Below, piece by piece: positions 1-6,773 of a DNA stretch of 20,432 bases. The notes beneath the pieces are model-generated. The model worked only from the letters and a program-made list of their open reading frames with translations, was not told where the DNA came from and did no database searches. A program made the translations under genes and the position numbers. The stretch is from a virus, in IMG/VR virus record IMGVR_UViG_3300046804_002511, positions 1 to 20,432 of that record. One strand, 5' to 3'. Each line of letters starts with the position of its first letter. Position 1 is the stretch's first letter.

Positions 1-1142
1 ATATTACCAGCAAAGTAATTACGAGTTTGGATTCTATTCGCCTCAAAGAATGCTTGCAACTTCTCTTTGGTTTCAGCAGTGTCTGTAATGATTGGAACAC
101 CGAACCACGATGGGTCAGCCTTGTTGAGATTACTTGCAACGCGAACGCCAGGAATATATTTTTCTAAAAGATCTTTGATCTTATTGAAGTTCCAACGACG
201 CTTTGTATCAATGTCGTCTATTTTCTTGAGTTGTTCTCGTCCGATCGCCCCTTGTAGGTCCAGAGGTTTAAGGTTGTATCCCATATTTGAGAATAGGTAC
301 TTGTGGTCGATGATGCCGTTGTATCCTTCGAGCCATTTGTCAAATCGATTCCCGCAAGTGCCACAAGCAAGCAAATTAGCAGCCCCGACACAGCGGCAAT
401 CGCGACCCCACCAAGATATAGAACGAGCAGTGTCAATAAGTTCTTTGTCATTCGAGCAAACCATCCCGCCTTCGCCAGTTGAAATGTGATGCGCTGGATA
501 GAAGGAAGTGGTCCAGGCATAATAATAATTAGTCAAAGGTTTTCCACCCCAGCGAGTGCCGAGTGAGTCACAATTGTCACCGATTAGATAGATATTATTT
601 TCTTTACAGAGCGATCCAATAATATCCATGTCTGGCGGATTACCAAGAACAGGTGATACGAAAATCGCGACGGTCTTATCAGTAATTGCTTGCTCAACTT
701 TATCAAGATCAAAGTTCAGCGTGTTCATTTCAATATCAACGAATACTGGCTTGAGATTATTCTGAACCAGCGGAGCAATGGTGGTTGGAAAACCAACAGG
801 TGATACGATGACTTCTGCACCATCCTTCCAACCCAAGTGTTTCTTCAACGCAGCAACCATTGTAAGATTGGCTGATGAACCAGAGTTGACCATGTGACAA
901 TGACCAACATTAAACTTACGACCAAACTCCCACTGGAACTTTGCGACTTGCTCGCCAGAGACCAGCCACTTGCCTGTGAGGAATGCACTTACGCCAGCGA
1001 TGATTTCCTTCTCATCCCAGTAAGGACCAGAATAGAAAACAGTATCCTTTTCTGGATTGAACTCTTTGCAGTTATAAGCATACTTCGGTGTGCCAACGGC
1101 AGCAACGAGTTGTTCAATCATCTTCTCCACATCAGTCTTCAT
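1..1142 (-). CDS. rfbH: RfbH/E1-type NDP-4-keto-6-deoxyglucose 3-dehydrase (3' end cut by window edge)
   Basis: Start is an ATG at 1142; 380 codons are visible and about 55 C-terminal residues of the family lie off the left edge. The fold is that of DegT/DnrJ/EryC1/StrS sugar aminotransferases, but the PLP-lysine is replaced by His: the stretch SFYPAHHISTGEGG carries H218/H219, the hallmark of the PMP-dependent E1 dehydrase. Four cysteines fit the E1 [2Fe-2S] pattern: C191 in GDNCDSLG, then after exactly 57 residues C249-x-C251, then C260 (with C263 as an alternative). DPSWFGVP and the FAGN motif near the visible end also match RfbH. In the family this enzyme, with a reductase (E3), removes the C3 hydroxyl of CDP-4-keto-6-deoxyglucose to give a 3,6-dideoxyhexose. 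No E3 gene is visible, so a host reductase may serve. It overlaps rfbA by ATGA and is the last gene of an rfbB-rfbA-rfbH run. Confidence 0.9.
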   Translation of the reverse strand, partial: MKTDVEKMIEQLVAAVGTPKYAYNCKEFNPEKDTVFYSGPYWDEKEIIAGVSAFLTGKWLVSGEQVAKFQWEFGRKFNVGHCHMVNSGSSANLTMVAALKKHLGWKDGAEVIVSPVGFPTTIAPLVQNNLKPVFVDIEMNTLNFDLDKVEQAITDKTVAIFVSPVLGNPPDMDIIGSLCKENNIYLIGDNCDSLGTRWGGKPLTNYYYAWTTSFYPAHHISTGEGGMVCSNDKELIDTARSISWWGRDCRCVGAANLLACGTCGNRFDKWLEGYNGIIDHKYLFSNMGYNLKPLDLQGAIGREQLKKIDDIDTKRRWNFNKIKDLLEKYIPGVRVASNLNKADPSWFGVPIITDTAETKEKLQAFFEANRIQTRNYFAGN

Positions 1143-2014
1143 AATGTCATCCTTAAAATTTGTCCAAGATATTTGCCATAATCAGATTTAGAATATTTCT
1201 CAGCAGCAAGAGTTACTTGATGTTCTGTAATCCATGCATTTTTATATGCAATTTCCTCAGGACATGCAATCATCATTCCAGTTCTACGTTGAACCGAACC
1301 AACAAAAGTTGATGCTTCAGCAAGCGATTCAAATGTTCCTGTATCAATCCAAGCAATACCACGATTCAAGTATTCAATTTTACAGTCATGATTTTGCATG
1401 TAAAGATTATTGATATCAGTAATCTCAAGCTCCCCTCTTGCAGAAGGAGATATCCTCCAAGCATATTCTACTACGTTATTATCGTAAAAGTAAAGTCCAG
1501 TGACGGCATAATTAGTTGGAGCAAATTTTGGTTTCTCAAGAATTCTGATAGGATCGCCATTCGCATTCAATTCAATTACACCAAATCGTTCTGGATCAGA
1601 AACATGGTAGGCAAATAACGTGCATCCAGAATTATTCCACTTGGCAGCATTGAATCGATTAATTAATTCATTACCATAGAAAATATTATCACCAAGAATA
1701 AGTGTGACATCATCATCACCAATCCACTTTTCTCCAATTCTGAAACACTCAGCAATGCCCTTTGGTTCAATTTGAGTTTCGTATGCGATATTCAATCCCC
1801 ATTGTGAACCATCACCAATTAATTTTTCAAATGGTCCACGATCAGCTGGTGATGTGATGATTAAAATATCTCGAATACCAGCCATCATTAATGTTGACAG
1901 AGGATAATAAACTAATGGTTTGTCATAAACAGGAAGAAGTTGTTTTGAGATAACTCTTGTGCATGGATATAAACGAGTTCCTAATCCACCCGATAGAATA
2001 ATTCCTTTTCTCAT
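1139..2014 (-). CDS. rfbA: Glucose-1-phosphate thymidylyltransferase (RmlA/RfbA)
   Basis: The 291-residue length is normal for RmlA. The enzyme joins glucose-1-phosphate and dTTP to give dTDP-glucose plus pyrophosphate, in the cytoplasm. The nucleotidyltransferase signature GGLGTRLYPCTR (residues 9-20) is followed by SKQLLPVYDKP (23-33) and LILGDNIFYG. This is the thymidylyl class; the glucose-1-phosphate cytidylyltransferase RfbF has a different N-terminus. The start at 2014 is chosen because its ATG overlaps the rfbB stop as ATGA and has GGAG 8 bases upstream; a GTG nine bases further upstream is in frame but less likely. One deviation from the usual family sequence is GIAECF where GLAQAF is common. 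It feeds RfbB, encoded just upstream. Confidence 0.95.
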   Translation of the reverse strand: MRKGIILSGGLGTRLYPCTRVISKQLLPVYDKPLVYYPLSTLMMAGIRDILIITSPADRGPFEKLIGDGSQWGLNIAYETQIEPKGIAECFRIGEKWIGDDDVTLILGDNIFYGNELINRFNAAKWNNSGCTLFAYHVSDPERFGVIELNANGDPIRILEKPKFAPTNYAVTGLYFYDNNVVEYAWRISPSARGELEITDINNLYMQNHDCKIEYLNRGIAWIDTGTFESLAEASTFVGSVQRRTGMMIACPEEIAYKNAWITEHQVTLAAEKYSKSDYGKYLGQILRMTL

Positions 2015-2958
2015 AGATACCACTCCAATGTTTTAATCAATCCATCTTGAATCTTAGTTTTGGCGAGCCAGCCAAGTTCAAGTTCAATTTTACCTGAATC
2101 AATTGAATAACGCAAATCATGACCTTTGCGATCATCAACGAATTTAATCCAGTCTTGATACATGTGAACTGGCTTACCCATGACATCAAGAATCATTGTA
2201 ACCATTTCAATATTCGAACACTCAAAGCCGCCACCAACATTATATCGTTCTCCAGTTTTTCCTCTATCACCAATTGTGATTAAAGCATCGCAGTGATCTT
2301 CAACATATAACCAATCACGAACATTCTCACCTTTACCGTAAATAGGCACTGGCTTATTTTCTTTGATATGACGAATTGCTGTTGGGATAAACTTCTCATG
2401 GTGCTGACGTGGACCATAATTATTAGAACAATTAGTCACAATTGCGTCAATACCATGAGTGTTGACATAGGCGCGCACTAAATGATCACTGGCTGCTTTG
2501 GTTGCAGAGTATGGATTACGTGGATTGTATGGAGTTTTTTCAGTAAAACTATTAGCAGTGAGTGATAAACTTCCATAGACTTCATCAGTCGAAACGTGAA
2601 TGAGTCGACCACCAAATTTACGAATGCACTTTAGAATTACGTGAGTACCAAGAATATTAGTTTGCAGAAACTCATCATCGCCATTGATCGAATTATCAAC
2701 GTGAGACTCAGCAGCAAAGTGAAAGGTTTTAGATGGCTGATATTCAATATACAGCTGCTGCATTCTATTCAGATTGGAGATGTCAACACGCTCAATCTTT
2801 ACGCGATAATCTTCGTAAAGACCGTAAATGTTGCGAGTGTTTGCGGCGTATGAGTAGTTGTCTAGAATAACAACCGTATCTGCTGCATGCGCCTGAAGAT
2901 ATTTAAAAACAAAATTTGAGCCGATAAAACCCAGCCCACCAGTCACGAATATAGTCAT
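2011..2958 (-). CDS. rfbB: dTDP-glucose 4,6-dehydratase (RmlB/RfbB)
   Basis: A 315-residue extended SDR that converts dTDP-glucose to dTDP-4-keto-6-deoxyglucose with a tightly bound NAD. The Rossmann motif GGLGFIG is at residues 7-13. The catalytic STDEVYG is at 123-129 (T124, D125, E126) and YSATK at 150-154 supplies Tyr150 and Lys154. HVDNSI, NCSNNYGPRQ and DRKGHDLRY are further RmlB signatures. Start ATG at 2958 has GAGG four bases upstream and lies 10 bases after the preceding peptidase-like gene. With rfbA it makes the activated 4-keto sugar that rfbH would deoxygenate. The rhamnose genes rmlC and rmlD are not recognisable in the window, so rhamnose is not the evident product. Confidence 0.95.
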   Translation of the reverse strand: MTIFVTGGLGFIGSNFVFKYLQAHAADTVVILDNYSYAANTRNIYGLYEDYRVKIERVDISNLNRMQQLYIEYQPSKTFHFAAESHVDNSINGDDEFLQTNILGTHVILKCIRKFGGRLIHVSTDEVYGSLSLTANSFTEKTPYNPRNPYSATKAASDHLVRAYVNTHGIDAIVTNCSNNYGPRQHHEKFIPTAIRHIKENKPVPIYGKGENVRDWLYVEDHCDALITIGDRGKTGERYNVGGGFECSNIEMVTMILDVMGKPVHMYQDWIKFVDDRKGHDLRYSIDSGKIELELGWLAKTKIQDGLIKTLEWYL

Positions 2959-2968
2959 AAAACCTCAA

Positions 2969-3364
2969 TTACAATTCAACTTCCTCATAAATTGCAGGAT
3001 TTGCCTTACCATAGTTTCTCATAAGCACACCAGCCATGCTGTTTGCTTCATTTTCAAATTCACTACCAGTTTCACCAGCATAATTGTGCAGAACACCATC
3101 TTGGTTTTGTTTATGATGGACTAATTCATGAGCCAGTGTTCTAAGAACATCTGCAAGATGGCGACCTGCAACATTCAAATGTATTGTTTTTTCTGATGGA
3201 GAATATCCACCAAAACTAGTATTTTCTCTGGCTATATTTCTGTCATCAACAACCACAAGACTAGGAAGTTCTGTAATGCCAAGATTATCCTTACAGTAAC
3301 CCATAAAGTCCTGTATGCTACTTTGTGCCTCTTGTTCCTTTAGGTACTGTTTGAACTTCTTCAT
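2969..3364 (-). CDS. Small HExxH metallopeptidase-like protein
   Basis: 131 residues. The zinc-binding helix TLAHELVHHKQ contains H79-E80-x-x-H83, and an acidic stretch SEFENEAN (residues 101-108) about 20 residues later can provide the third ligand Glu, a gluzincin-like layout. There is no signal peptide, so it probably acts in the cytoplasm or in the particle. The charged N-terminus (MKKFKQYLKEQE) resembles small peptidase-like proteins I recall from T4-like phages. The substrate is unknown. The 5' 47 bases overlap the 3' end of another HExxH gene in a different frame. A perfect TATAAATA lies about 120 bases upstream of the start. Confidence 0.75.
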   Translation of the reverse strand: MKKFKQYLKEQEAQSSIQDFMGYCKDNLGITELPSLVVVDDRNIARENTSFGGYSPSEKTIHLNVAGRHLADVLRTLAHELVHHKQNQDGVLHNYAGETGSEFENEANSMAGVLMRNYGKANPAIYEEVEL

Positions 3365-3971
3365 TTGATTTATAGACCTTCTTTAGAAATCTTTTCCAGA
3401 CTCTTGGATCATGTTTTCTGAACACTGAACGGTACATATAGATAGCCTCAGACTGTTCCCAGCTGATCTTATGTGCCTTCCTGAGTTTATTTATATCCAA
3501 TTTCTCAGCCTGAGTTTCATGTGCATGGGCATCCAATTCATCTGGATTCCCATAATACATGGCTTTCATCTTGTTTTGCTTCGGCTTTGGCTTATATTCC
3601 TTTTGTAATAATAAAGGTCTTTTCTTTTGTTGATGCTTATGCCTATATTCATGATGAATCGCCCGAATAATTTTAATGGCTAGGTTTTTAGCCCCATCTT
3701 TAGTAATTGTGGCTTTTTTTGGTATTCTGGGAAAATTTAAACAAATATAGATATGTTCAGGCACAACATTTGATATTCTTAAACAGTAATGACCACTTAC
3801 AATGACATTGTGATCGTCATAATACTCATCTTCATAACGCTCTGAAGAAAAGCACACAATGGTTCTTTTAAATTCTTTATTAAGTGAACGAATAATTGAA
3901 GGAATGTGTTGTTCTCCAACCCAATTATTGGCCAGAGAATATACTTTCTTTTCAATTTTGTAGAGTTTCAT
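3318..3971 (-). CDS. HExxH metallopeptidase-like protein, 217 aa
   Basis: The motif AIHHEYRHKHQ holds H107-E108-x-x-H111. About 35 residues later PDELDAHAHE (143-152) offers E145 or a His as third metal ligand. Between them lies a Lys-rich loop (residues 116-136). The N-terminal 75 residues contain no motif I recognise. The start overlaps the helicase stop as ATGA, and the 3' end overlaps the next, also HExxH-bearing, gene by 47 bases, so the two are probably co-translated. Zinc dependence is inferred from the motif and no substrate can be named. The two proteins are not obviously duplicates, since similarity is limited to the motif. Confidence 0.7.
   Translation of the reverse strand: MKLYKIEKKVYSLANNWVGEQHIPSIIRSLNKEFKRTIVCFSSERYEDEYYDDHNVIVSGHYCLRISNVVPEHIYICLNFPRIPKKATITKDGAKNLAIKIIRAIHHEYRHKHQQKKRPLLLQKEYKPKPKQNKMKAMYYGNPDELDAHAHETQAEKLDINKLRKAHKISWEQSEAIYMYRSVFRKHDPRVWKRFLKKVYKSNEEVQTVPKGTRGTK
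3488..3495 (-). promoter_or_regulatory. Candidate T4-type late promoter -10 (TATAAATA)
   Basis: The minus strand reads TATAAATA, the exact T4 late-promoter consensus recognised by the phage sigma gp55. It lies inside the 217-residue peptidase-like gene and would start RNA about 115 bases before the 131-residue gene and rfbBAH. In AT-rich DNA of this length one or two chance matches are expected, so this is only a candidate. Confidence 0.22.
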
Positions 3972-5344
3972 ACCTTTAGATTCTTGAACTTATCTGTATT
4001 TTTCTTTTTATCAAAAACTGGTTTAGATTCAATTTCATTCATCACACCATCTTGTGCTTTTTGTTCAAGATCATAAAGTTTCATCTTGGCTCGATCAACT
4101 CCAACCATAAATCTTTTGTGTAGATTTGGGTCGTTATATCGATTTTTCAACTGCTTCACTAAGAGTTGATTTAACTTTTGAAGTTCTTCAGTGCTTACCA
4201 ATGCAAACATAAAGTCAGCAGTCGCAGGCAGACCAAACGACTCAGAAGTATCCTCAAGTCCAGGATCAGAGTTACTGAAGCCAGAACGAGTTGTTTGAGT
4301 TGCTGAAAATATTGGAACATTATTCTCAACCGCAAGACCACGCAGTTCTTCAGCAATCGCTTTGATATAGGTATAACTATTCACATTCGCACCTGCCTTA
4401 ATTCTTGCAGATGCACAGATATTTAGATAATCCACGAAGATAATGTCTGGCTTGAAATTCTTTTTCAAAGCAAGATCATTGATCAGTGCGCGGAAGTGAG
4501 CAGGATTCGCTGATGCAGTTGGATACTCTTTGATGATCAACTTACCCTTGACTGAACTCTTGAGTTTCTCCATTCGACGCTCATACATATCCTTCGGCAT
4601 GTTCATGAGATCATCAAGAGAAACATTCAAAAGATTCGCGTCGATTCTTTCGGCGATCTTTTCCTCAGCCATTTCAAGAGTAATGTAGAGGACATTATAG
4701 TTTTGCGTCAGGCAAGAAGCAGCCACATGACACATAAACAAAGACTTACCAACACCAGTGCCAGCGAGCGCGATATTAAGAGTCTTTTGCGGTAAACCGC
4801 CCTTGGTAATTTTGTTGAAGAACTCGAGGTCGAAGGGGATTCTTTTTTCCACACGATGGTAGAAATCATATCGCTCAGCGAAGCTGTCAACGTAGTCATG
4901 ACCAATATGGGGATCGAAACTAACGCCCAAAGCATCAGACAACAGATTAGGAATACTTCCTTTACCGCGATTAGGGTCTTTTCCATCCAAGATTTGTATG
5001 GAATCCATGATGGCATTATAAACAGCCTTCTCTTGACAGAATTTTTCTGTTGTATCAAGTAGCCACTCAAGTTTTTGTTCCGATCGGTCATTCGAAATTT
5101 CCTTTAGTGTTTCGAGTGACTTATTTAACTCTCCTTCTGAGAGTTTGGTTGATTCTTTAAGACTGATCTCCAATGCTGCTTTCGGTGGCAGAGTGTTGTA
5201 CTTCAGGATAAACTTTTTTATTTCTTCGAACAGCTTTTTTTCGTGGCTTTCGCTCAGGTACTCGCTCTTCAGAAATGGCAACGCTTTCCTCATGAACGGT
5301 TCGTTGCGTATTAGATTTGACAAGATCAATGTTTCGGTTTTCAT
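3968..5344 (-). CDS. 41: Replicative DnaB-like DNA helicase (T4 gp41 family)
   Basis: 458 residues, close to T4 gp41 (475). It is the hexameric 5'-3' helicase that unwinds DNA at the fork and works with the phage primase. Residues 1-110 match the gp41 N-terminal domain (LSNLIRNEPFMRKALPFLKSEY). The RecA-like domain has Walker A AGTGVGKS (194-201), EMAEEKIAERIDAN (224-237) and Walker B IIFVDYLNI (301-309). The SYTYIKAIAEELR and SFGLPATADFM stretches are also gp41-like. The ATG at 5344 has AGAAGGA five bases upstream. The first 188 bases are shared, in another frame, with the end of the upstream 171-residue gene. Confidence 0.95.
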   Translation of the reverse strand: MKTETLILSNLIRNEPFMRKALPFLKSEYLSESHEKKLFEEIKKFILKYNTLPPKAALEISLKESTKLSEGELNKSLETLKEISNDRSEQKLEWLLDTTEKFCQEKAVYNAIMDSIQILDGKDPNRGKGSIPNLLSDALGVSFDPHIGHDYVDSFAERYDFYHRVEKRIPFDLEFFNKITKGGLPQKTLNIALAGTGVGKSLFMCHVAASCLTQNYNVLYITLEMAEEKIAERIDANLLNVSLDDLMNMPKDMYERRMEKLKSSVKGKLIIKEYPTASANPAHFRALINDLALKKNFKPDIIFVDYLNICASARIKAGANVNSYTYIKAIAEELRGLAVENNVPIFSATQTTRSGFSNSDPGLEDTSESFGLPATADFMFALVSTEELQKLNQLLVKQLKNRYNDPNLHKRFMVGVDRAKMKLYDLEQKAQDGVMNEIESKPVFDKKKNTDKFKNLKV

Positions 5345-5672
5345 TTACTTCCTTCTCAAGGCTTTCCAAGGAATGTAGTATCATACTACGCATAATATTT
5401 GTAGTAAACTTTTTGAATCCTTTTGATTCAGTGTCATGCAATTTTGGATTTGCGATCACATCAAAATCAAAACTCAACTCACCATCGTCTTTCATTTCAA
5501 TATTAGCAAATTCGACGATAGTATCAGGATACTTCTTTAGAATCTTGACAGCAAAGGACTTATTACTATCTTGATTTAAATCAAGAAAGAACGTCCAATG
5601 CTTGTCAAGTTTGCAGAACTTCTTGACGTACCAGAATTCGAGTCTGGCTTTGAGATCAGCAAGTTTACTCAT
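5157..5672 (-). CDS. Unknown protein in the T4 gene-40 position between uvsX and gp41, 171 aa
   Basis: Three consecutive ATG codons follow the sequence GAGGAGG, which is embedded in the acidic-tail codons of uvsX. The third ATG (5672, protein starting MSKLADLKARLEFWY) has the best spacing, 6 bases. Residues 1-110 look like a compact domain with basic and aromatic patches (VKKFCKLDKHWTFFLDL). The last 60 or so residues lie in the helicase overlap and are low-complexity and Lys/Arg-rich (ERKPRKKAVRRNKK). No family is recognised. Its position matches T4 gene 40 but I see no resemblance to gp40. Functional linkage to recombination or helicase loading is inferred from position only. Confidence 0.75.
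   Translation of the reverse strand: MSKLADLKARLEFWYVKKFCKLDKHWTFFLDLNQDSNKSFAVKILKKYPDTIVEFANIEMKDDGELSFDFDVIANPKLHDTESKGFKKFTTNIMRSMILHSLESLEKEVNENRNIDLVKSNTQRTVHEESVAISEERVPERKPRKKAVRRNKKVYPEVQHSATESSIGDQS
5569..5586. repeat. Perfect 18-bp palindrome
   Basis: TCTTGATTTAAATCAAGA is its own reverse complement. It sits inside the coding part of the 171-residue gene, about 90 bases after its start. It could be a protein-binding site or chance. Confidence 0.9.
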
Positions 5673-6717
5673 CATCATCCTCCTCAGCAATCAGATTACC
5701 AGCAAGTGCTGAACTAAATTGGTAATTGTTACGAATCCATTCCTTGAATGTTTCATCGGCAAGAATGCTATCCCAAAATTCTGGACATTCAGTGTCAGCC
5801 AAACGCCACTTCTTTGATTGAATCTCACCAGTTGAACGATCAACTTTTGCATACCAACCAACGTTCGGTTTGGCTACGTGACCCGATTCAAGAGCAATAT
5901 CAAGTAGACCGCTGTACTTGCTGATACCACCATCAAATCGTACAGTCACAGGAATCTTTGCTTTTTCGCGAACGTAACGTGACTTCTCAACGTTGATGAT
6001 GAAGTTATAGCCAATTAAATCCTGACCATCTTTTTCCTGCTGACGACCGAGAATATAAATGTTATCAGCAGAGTAATAAGAACCTGTGCCGCCGCCAACA
6101 ATATCCTTGGGAAACATACCAATTTCCTTGTAGGTATGATTTACAACCACCATCGGAATGTCCTTCAGCGTTAGGTGTGGGGTCACCATACGGAACAGGG
6201 ATTTTATTTGCTTTGCGCGACTCATGTCGGCGACAGACTTTTGATCGAGTGCATCTTCAACTTCTTTCTTAGAAGCAAGATTACCAATTGAGTCAATTAC
6301 GATCATCACGCGCTCACCACGTTCAATATTAGTCAGCTGTTGCATAATATCAAACTTCAGCTGCTCAACATCAGTAACAGGAGTATGGACCACACGTTCC
6401 ATATCAATACCAAAAGAGGTAAAGTAATTTTGTGGAGTGCCGAACTCAGAGTCATAGAACAAAACAACTGACTCGGGATACTTGGTTTGGTATGCTTTTG
6501 CCATCAAGAGACTGAATGCAGTCTTGAAGTGTTTACTCGGACCAGCCCACATAGTAAGACCAGGAGTGAAACCGCCATCTAGATCACCAGAGAACGCAAC
6601 ATTCACCACAGGAATGCTGGTTTGAATCATATCTTTAGCAGCAAAGAACTTTGACTGCGCAAGAATTGCTGTATCTTTGATTGTGCTATTTTTCTTCAAC
6701 TTTTCAAGTAAACTCAT
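5665..6717 (-). CDS. uvsX: UvsX recombinase (RecA-like)
   Basis: 350 residues. It forms filaments on single-stranded DNA and drives strand exchange for recombination-dependent replication and repair. Walker A is GPSKHFKT (59-66), in the UvsX style (T4 has GPSKSFKS), and Walker B is MIVIDS (138-143). MSRAKQIKSLFR and VVNHTYKEIG are UvsX-like. The C-terminus is a short run of acidic residues (EEDDDE), typical of this family and here doubling as ribosome-binding sequence for the next gene. Start ATG at 6717 has GGAG 8 bases upstream. It follows gp43 after a 40-base gap that holds a candidate promoter. Confidence 0.96.
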   Translation of the reverse strand: MSLLEKLKKNSTIKDTAILAQSKFFAAKDMIQTSIPVVNVAFSGDLDGGFTPGLTMWAGPSKHFKTAFSLLMAKAYQTKYPESVVLFYDSEFGTPQNYFTSFGIDMERVVHTPVTDVEQLKFDIMQQLTNIERGERVMIVIDSIGNLASKKEVEDALDQKSVADMSRAKQIKSLFRMVTPHLTLKDIPMVVVNHTYKEIGMFPKDIVGGGTGSYYSADNIYILGRQQEKDGQDLIGYNFIINVEKSRYVREKAKIPVTVRFDGGISKYSGLLDIALESGHVAKPNVGWYAKVDRSTGEIQSKKWRLADTECPEFWDSILADETFKEWIRNNYQFSSALAGNLIAEEDDDE

Positions 6718-6744
6718 TTGTGTTCTCCGTATTGCGATATATGT

Positions 6745-6773
6745 ATTGTATAATATTTTAACTGAAAAAGCAA
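6745..6773 (-). promoter_or_regulatory. Candidate sigma70-like promoter for uvsX and downstream genes
   Basis: On the minus strand TTGCTT (6773-6768) and TACAAT (6750-6745) are separated by 17 bases; TACAAT matches the -10 consensus in 5 of 6 and TTGCTT the -35 in 3 of 6. It lies in the only intergenic gap of any size, 28 bases before the uvsX start. The -35 falls in the last codons of gp43. Unverified. Confidence 0.35.

Noticed and set aside
67-489. Plus-strand open frame of 140 codons
   Set aside because: It lies antisense to rfbH, which has full motif support, and its translation has no recognisable domain.
218-520. Minus-strand 100-codon frame with a hydrophobic stretch resembling a membrane protein
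   Set aside because: It is an alternate frame inside rfbH; the hydrophobicity arises from the codons over the Fe-S cysteine region.
1139-2958. Rhamnose synthesis from rfbA and rfbB
   Set aside because: No RmlC-length epimerase or RmlD reductase is recognisable; the adjacent third enzyme is a dehydrase, and the cupin at 13623-14027 is too short for a typical RmlC.
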